This document shows positions 61,689-64,000 of a stretch of 64,000 nucleotides of DNA, one piece after another. Position 1 is the stretch's first letter. Each line of letters begins with the position of its first letter. A program made the position numbers and the translations under genes. Below the pieces are notes generated by a model. That model saw nothing but the letters and a program-made list of their open reading frames with translations, had not been told where the DNA came from and did no database searches. This DNA is from Carnobacterium divergens DSM 20623 (lineage in GTDB: Bacteria > Bacillota > Bacilli > Lactobacillales > Carnobacteriaceae), in contig NZ_JQLO01000001.1 in NCBI RefSeq assembly GCF_000744255.1, positions 744,001 to 808,000 of the forward strand, in the 5' to 3' direction.

Positions 61689-62570
61689 ATGAAAAGTATG
61701 ACAGGATTTGGCAGGCATTCAATCCACTCAGCTGCTTACCAAATTGATATTGAAATTAAATCCATCAATCATCGATTTTTAGAAGTCATTAGTCGTTTTC
61801 CAAAAGAATTAAATGCGTTTGAAAGTGAGATTCGTAAACAAATTACAGCTACTTTGAAACGAGGGCGTGTTGAAGTTTACATCAATCTAAAACAAACCGC
61901 AGAAAATCAAAAACAACTCCAAGTTAATTGGTCCTTGATTGAAGAAGCTGTTGGATTTGTTTCAGAAGCGAATAAAAAATACCAAGAACAAGGAATTGAT
62001 TTTACACCTAGCTTAACTCAATTAATTGCCACAGGTGATTTTTTAGCGATTGAAGAGAAAAAAATAGCCAACGATGATTTGATGAACTTGATTCAAGAAG
62101 CCATGGACCAAGCGTTAATTGAATTGGTCACTAGTCGTAAAGCTGAAGGCGAGCGATTAAAACAACACTTAACGAATCACTTGTTTGAATTTGAAAAAGG
62201 AGTTCAAGAAGTTGCCACCCATACGGAGAGCTTTGAAGCCTATTATCAAAAACGTTTGAGTACCAAGTTAATGGAAGTTGCTGGAGGATTAGTTGATGAA
62301 CCAAGACTGTTAACTGAATTAGCCTTATTATTAGAAAAAGCCGACATTCATGAAGAATTAGAGCGACTTGATAGCCATCTTGCTCAATTGCGTGTATTAT
62401 TAGAAAAAGATACTCCTATTGGACGTGAGCTTGATTTTCTGATTCAAGAGATGAACCGTGAAGTAAATACAATTGGCTCAAAAGCAACTCAAATTCAATT
62501 GACGGATGCGGTCATTCAAATGAAGACACAACTTGAAAAAATTAGAGAACAAGTACAAAACATTGAATAA
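61689..62570 (+). CDS. YicC family endoribonuclease
   Basis: A 293-residue protein with the YicC pattern: MKSMTGFGR at the start, SINHRFLEVISRFPKEL, KRGRVEVYI, and the C-terminal GRELDFLIQEMNREVNTIGSKA segment followed by a coiled end. Members are hexameric endoribonucleases that cut small RNAs and mRNAs. The order yicC-gmk-rpoZ-coaBC is conserved in Firmicutes and is seen here. Confidence 0.93.
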   Translation: MKSMTGFGRHSIHSAAYQIDIEIKSINHRFLEVISRFPKELNAFESEIRKQITATLKRGRVEVYINLKQTAENQKQLQVNWSLIEEAVGFVSEANKKYQEQGIDFTPSLTQLIATGDFLAIEEKKIANDDLMNLIQEAMDQALIELVTSRKAEGERLKQHLTNHLFEFEKGVQEVATHTESFEAYYQKRLSTKLMEVAGGLVDEPRLLTELALLLEKADIHEELERLDSHLAQLRVLLEKDTPIGRELDFLIQEMNREVNTIGSKATQIQLTDAVIQMKTQLEKIREQVQNIE

Positions 62571-62588
62571 TATAAACGAATTAAATGA

Positions 62589-63224
<636 letters not shown>

Positions 63225-63230
63225 GAAATT

Positions 63231-63446
63231 ATGATGTTACATCCGTCTATTGATAGCTTACTAGAAAAAATCGATTCAAAATATTCATTGGTGATTTTAG
63301 CCAGCAAACGCGCTCATGAGTTACATGATAACGCAATGCCAATGTTAGAAGAGTATCAATCTTATAAAAATGTCGGCCGCGCTTTGGAAGAAGTAGAAGC
63401 AGGAGACTTAGTCATTGATCCAACAACTGTTGGACCAGAAGAATAA
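63231..63446 (+). CDS. rpoZ: RNA polymerase omega subunit
   Basis: A 71-residue subunit that supports folding and assembly of the beta' subunit. It shows the omega pattern [28 protein letters not shown] and a C-terminal acidic tail. Either of two consecutive ATG codons (63231, 63234) could start it. It is tightly linked to gmk and followed by a terminator. Confidence 0.94.
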   Translation: MMLHPSIDSLLEKIDSKYSLVILASKRAHELHDNAMPMLEEYQSYKNVGRALEEVEAGDLVIDPTTVGPEE

Positions 63447-63473
63447 ACGATTAAATAAAGAAATTCAACGAGA

Positions 63474-63510
63474 AGAAGCAAAGGCGAGTTTGTGCGCTTT
63501 TGCTTCTTTT
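63474..63510 (+). terminator. Terminator after rpoZ
   Basis: AGAAGCAAAGGCG (63474-63486) pairs with CGCTTTTGCTTCT (63495-63507), with one wobble, and is followed by T. Confidence 0.85.
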
Positions 63511-63627
63511 CTATTCTAAATCCATGCTAAAAAAGTTTAACCAAGACTTTAACGGAATTCCAAAGACAAAACGACTTTTTTTTAGTAAAATAGAAAAGAA
63601 TGATTTCAAACAAGGGAGTTGTTGGGT

Positions 63628-64000
63628 ATGTTAAAAAACAAAAAAATTGCCGTTTATGTTACAGGTGGCATTGCTGTTTATAAAGTTTGTGATTTGGTGC
63701 GGAAATTTATTAAAGCAGGAGCAGATGTAAAAGTAGCAATGACTGCTTCTGCCACTGAATTTGTCACACCATTGACTTTTCAAGTGTTAAGTAAAAATGA
63801 TGTTTACCTAGATACTTTTGATGAAAAGGTGAGTTCAGAAGTCGCACATATTCACTTGGCTGATTGGTGTGATTTAGCTGTCGTAGCTCCGGCAACCGCT
63901 AATATCATTGCCAAAATGGCGAACGGAATTGCAGATGACTTCGTTTCAACCGCTCTTTTAGCGACAACAGCCCCAATTTTTATCGCACCTGCAATGAATC
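63628..64000 (+). CDS. coaBC: Bifunctional phosphopantothenoylcysteine decarboxylase/synthetase, N-terminal part (cut by window end)
   Basis: The first 124 residues of CoaBC, which adds cysteine to 4'-phosphopantothenate and decarboxylates the product in coenzyme A synthesis. The visible part is the FMN-binding flavoprotein decarboxylase domain: VTGGIAVYKVCDLVR, the catalytic His region HIHLADW, and APATANIIAKMANGIADD, ending at PAMN. The frame is open to the window edge. GGGAG precedes ATG 63628. Placement after rpoZ is typical; coaD of the same pathway is at 13134-13619. Confidence 0.93.
   Translation, partial: MLKNKKIAVYVTGGIAVYKVCDLVRKFIKAGADVKVAMTASATEFVTPLTFQVLSKNDVYLDTFDEKVSSEVAHIHLADWCDLAVVAPATANIIAKMANGIADDFVSTALLATTAPIFIAPAMN

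Overview
The window is one contiguous stretch of a low-GC, Gram-positive (Firmicutes) chromosome, most likely a lactic acid bacterium of the Carnobacteriaceae/Enterococcaceae type; Carnobacterium is my best guess, from gene content and protein style rather than any alignment. Support comes from the conserved Bacillus-like order typA-ylaN-ftsW-pycA-ylbC-ylbF-ylbG-rsmD-coaD-ylbL-comEA-comEB-comEC-holA-rpsT, with no cytochrome or sporulation genes among them. PadR, PepV, OpuA/OpuC, RNase J2 and ThiT are also present. No rRNA, tRNA, IS element, prophage or CRISPR array was seen.

Layout. 1-2987: end of pdhD, a degenerate lactate-dehydrogenase-like gene, a UPF0223 gene and an inositol-monophosphatase-family gene. 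2988-20766: housekeeping block with translation GTPase, cell division, pyruvate carboxylase, Ric/YlbF, CoA synthesis, Lon-like protease, the complete comE DNA-uptake operon, holA and rpsT. 20941-27216: proC-uvrB behind an SOS-type operator, a frameshifted acetyltransferase, rpsO and pnp. 27263-33901: birA, a HAD phosphatase, a membrane-anchored hydrolase, asd-dapA (lysine/cell wall) and rnjB. 34051-36961: the most accessory-looking part, holding a secreted Ig-like/sortase-like protein and an esterase-PadR cassette under twin palindromic operators. 37024-39959 (minus): OpuA glycine-betaine importer. 40383-50914: HD phosphohydrolase, YfcC carrier with PepV, acetyltransferase, copper ATPase with a cop box, nucleoid-associated protein, surface hydrolase, two poorly characterised genes, and TPP-riboswitch-controlled thiT. 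51057-57156: cardiolipin synthase and the OpuC osmolyte importer with a duplicated binding protein. 57237-64000: an SOS-controlled YolD-like gene, degV, a frameshifted ktrB, a patatin, ydbC, yicC, gmk, rpoZ and the start of coaBC.

How the genes work together. OpuA, OpuC, KtrB and Cls form a cluster of osmotic and membrane-stress functions within about 25 kb. Two SOS-type operators, each placed between the -35 and -10 of a promoter, link proC-uvrB and the YolD-like gene to DNA damage. The candidates most worth following are the twin-operator esterase/PadR cassette, the Ig-sortase-like protein lacking the sortase arginine, the lactate-dehydrogenase pseudoenzyme, and the SOS boxes. Three apparent frameshifts in two genes are each repaired by one extra T in a T-run, which suggests base-calling errors.
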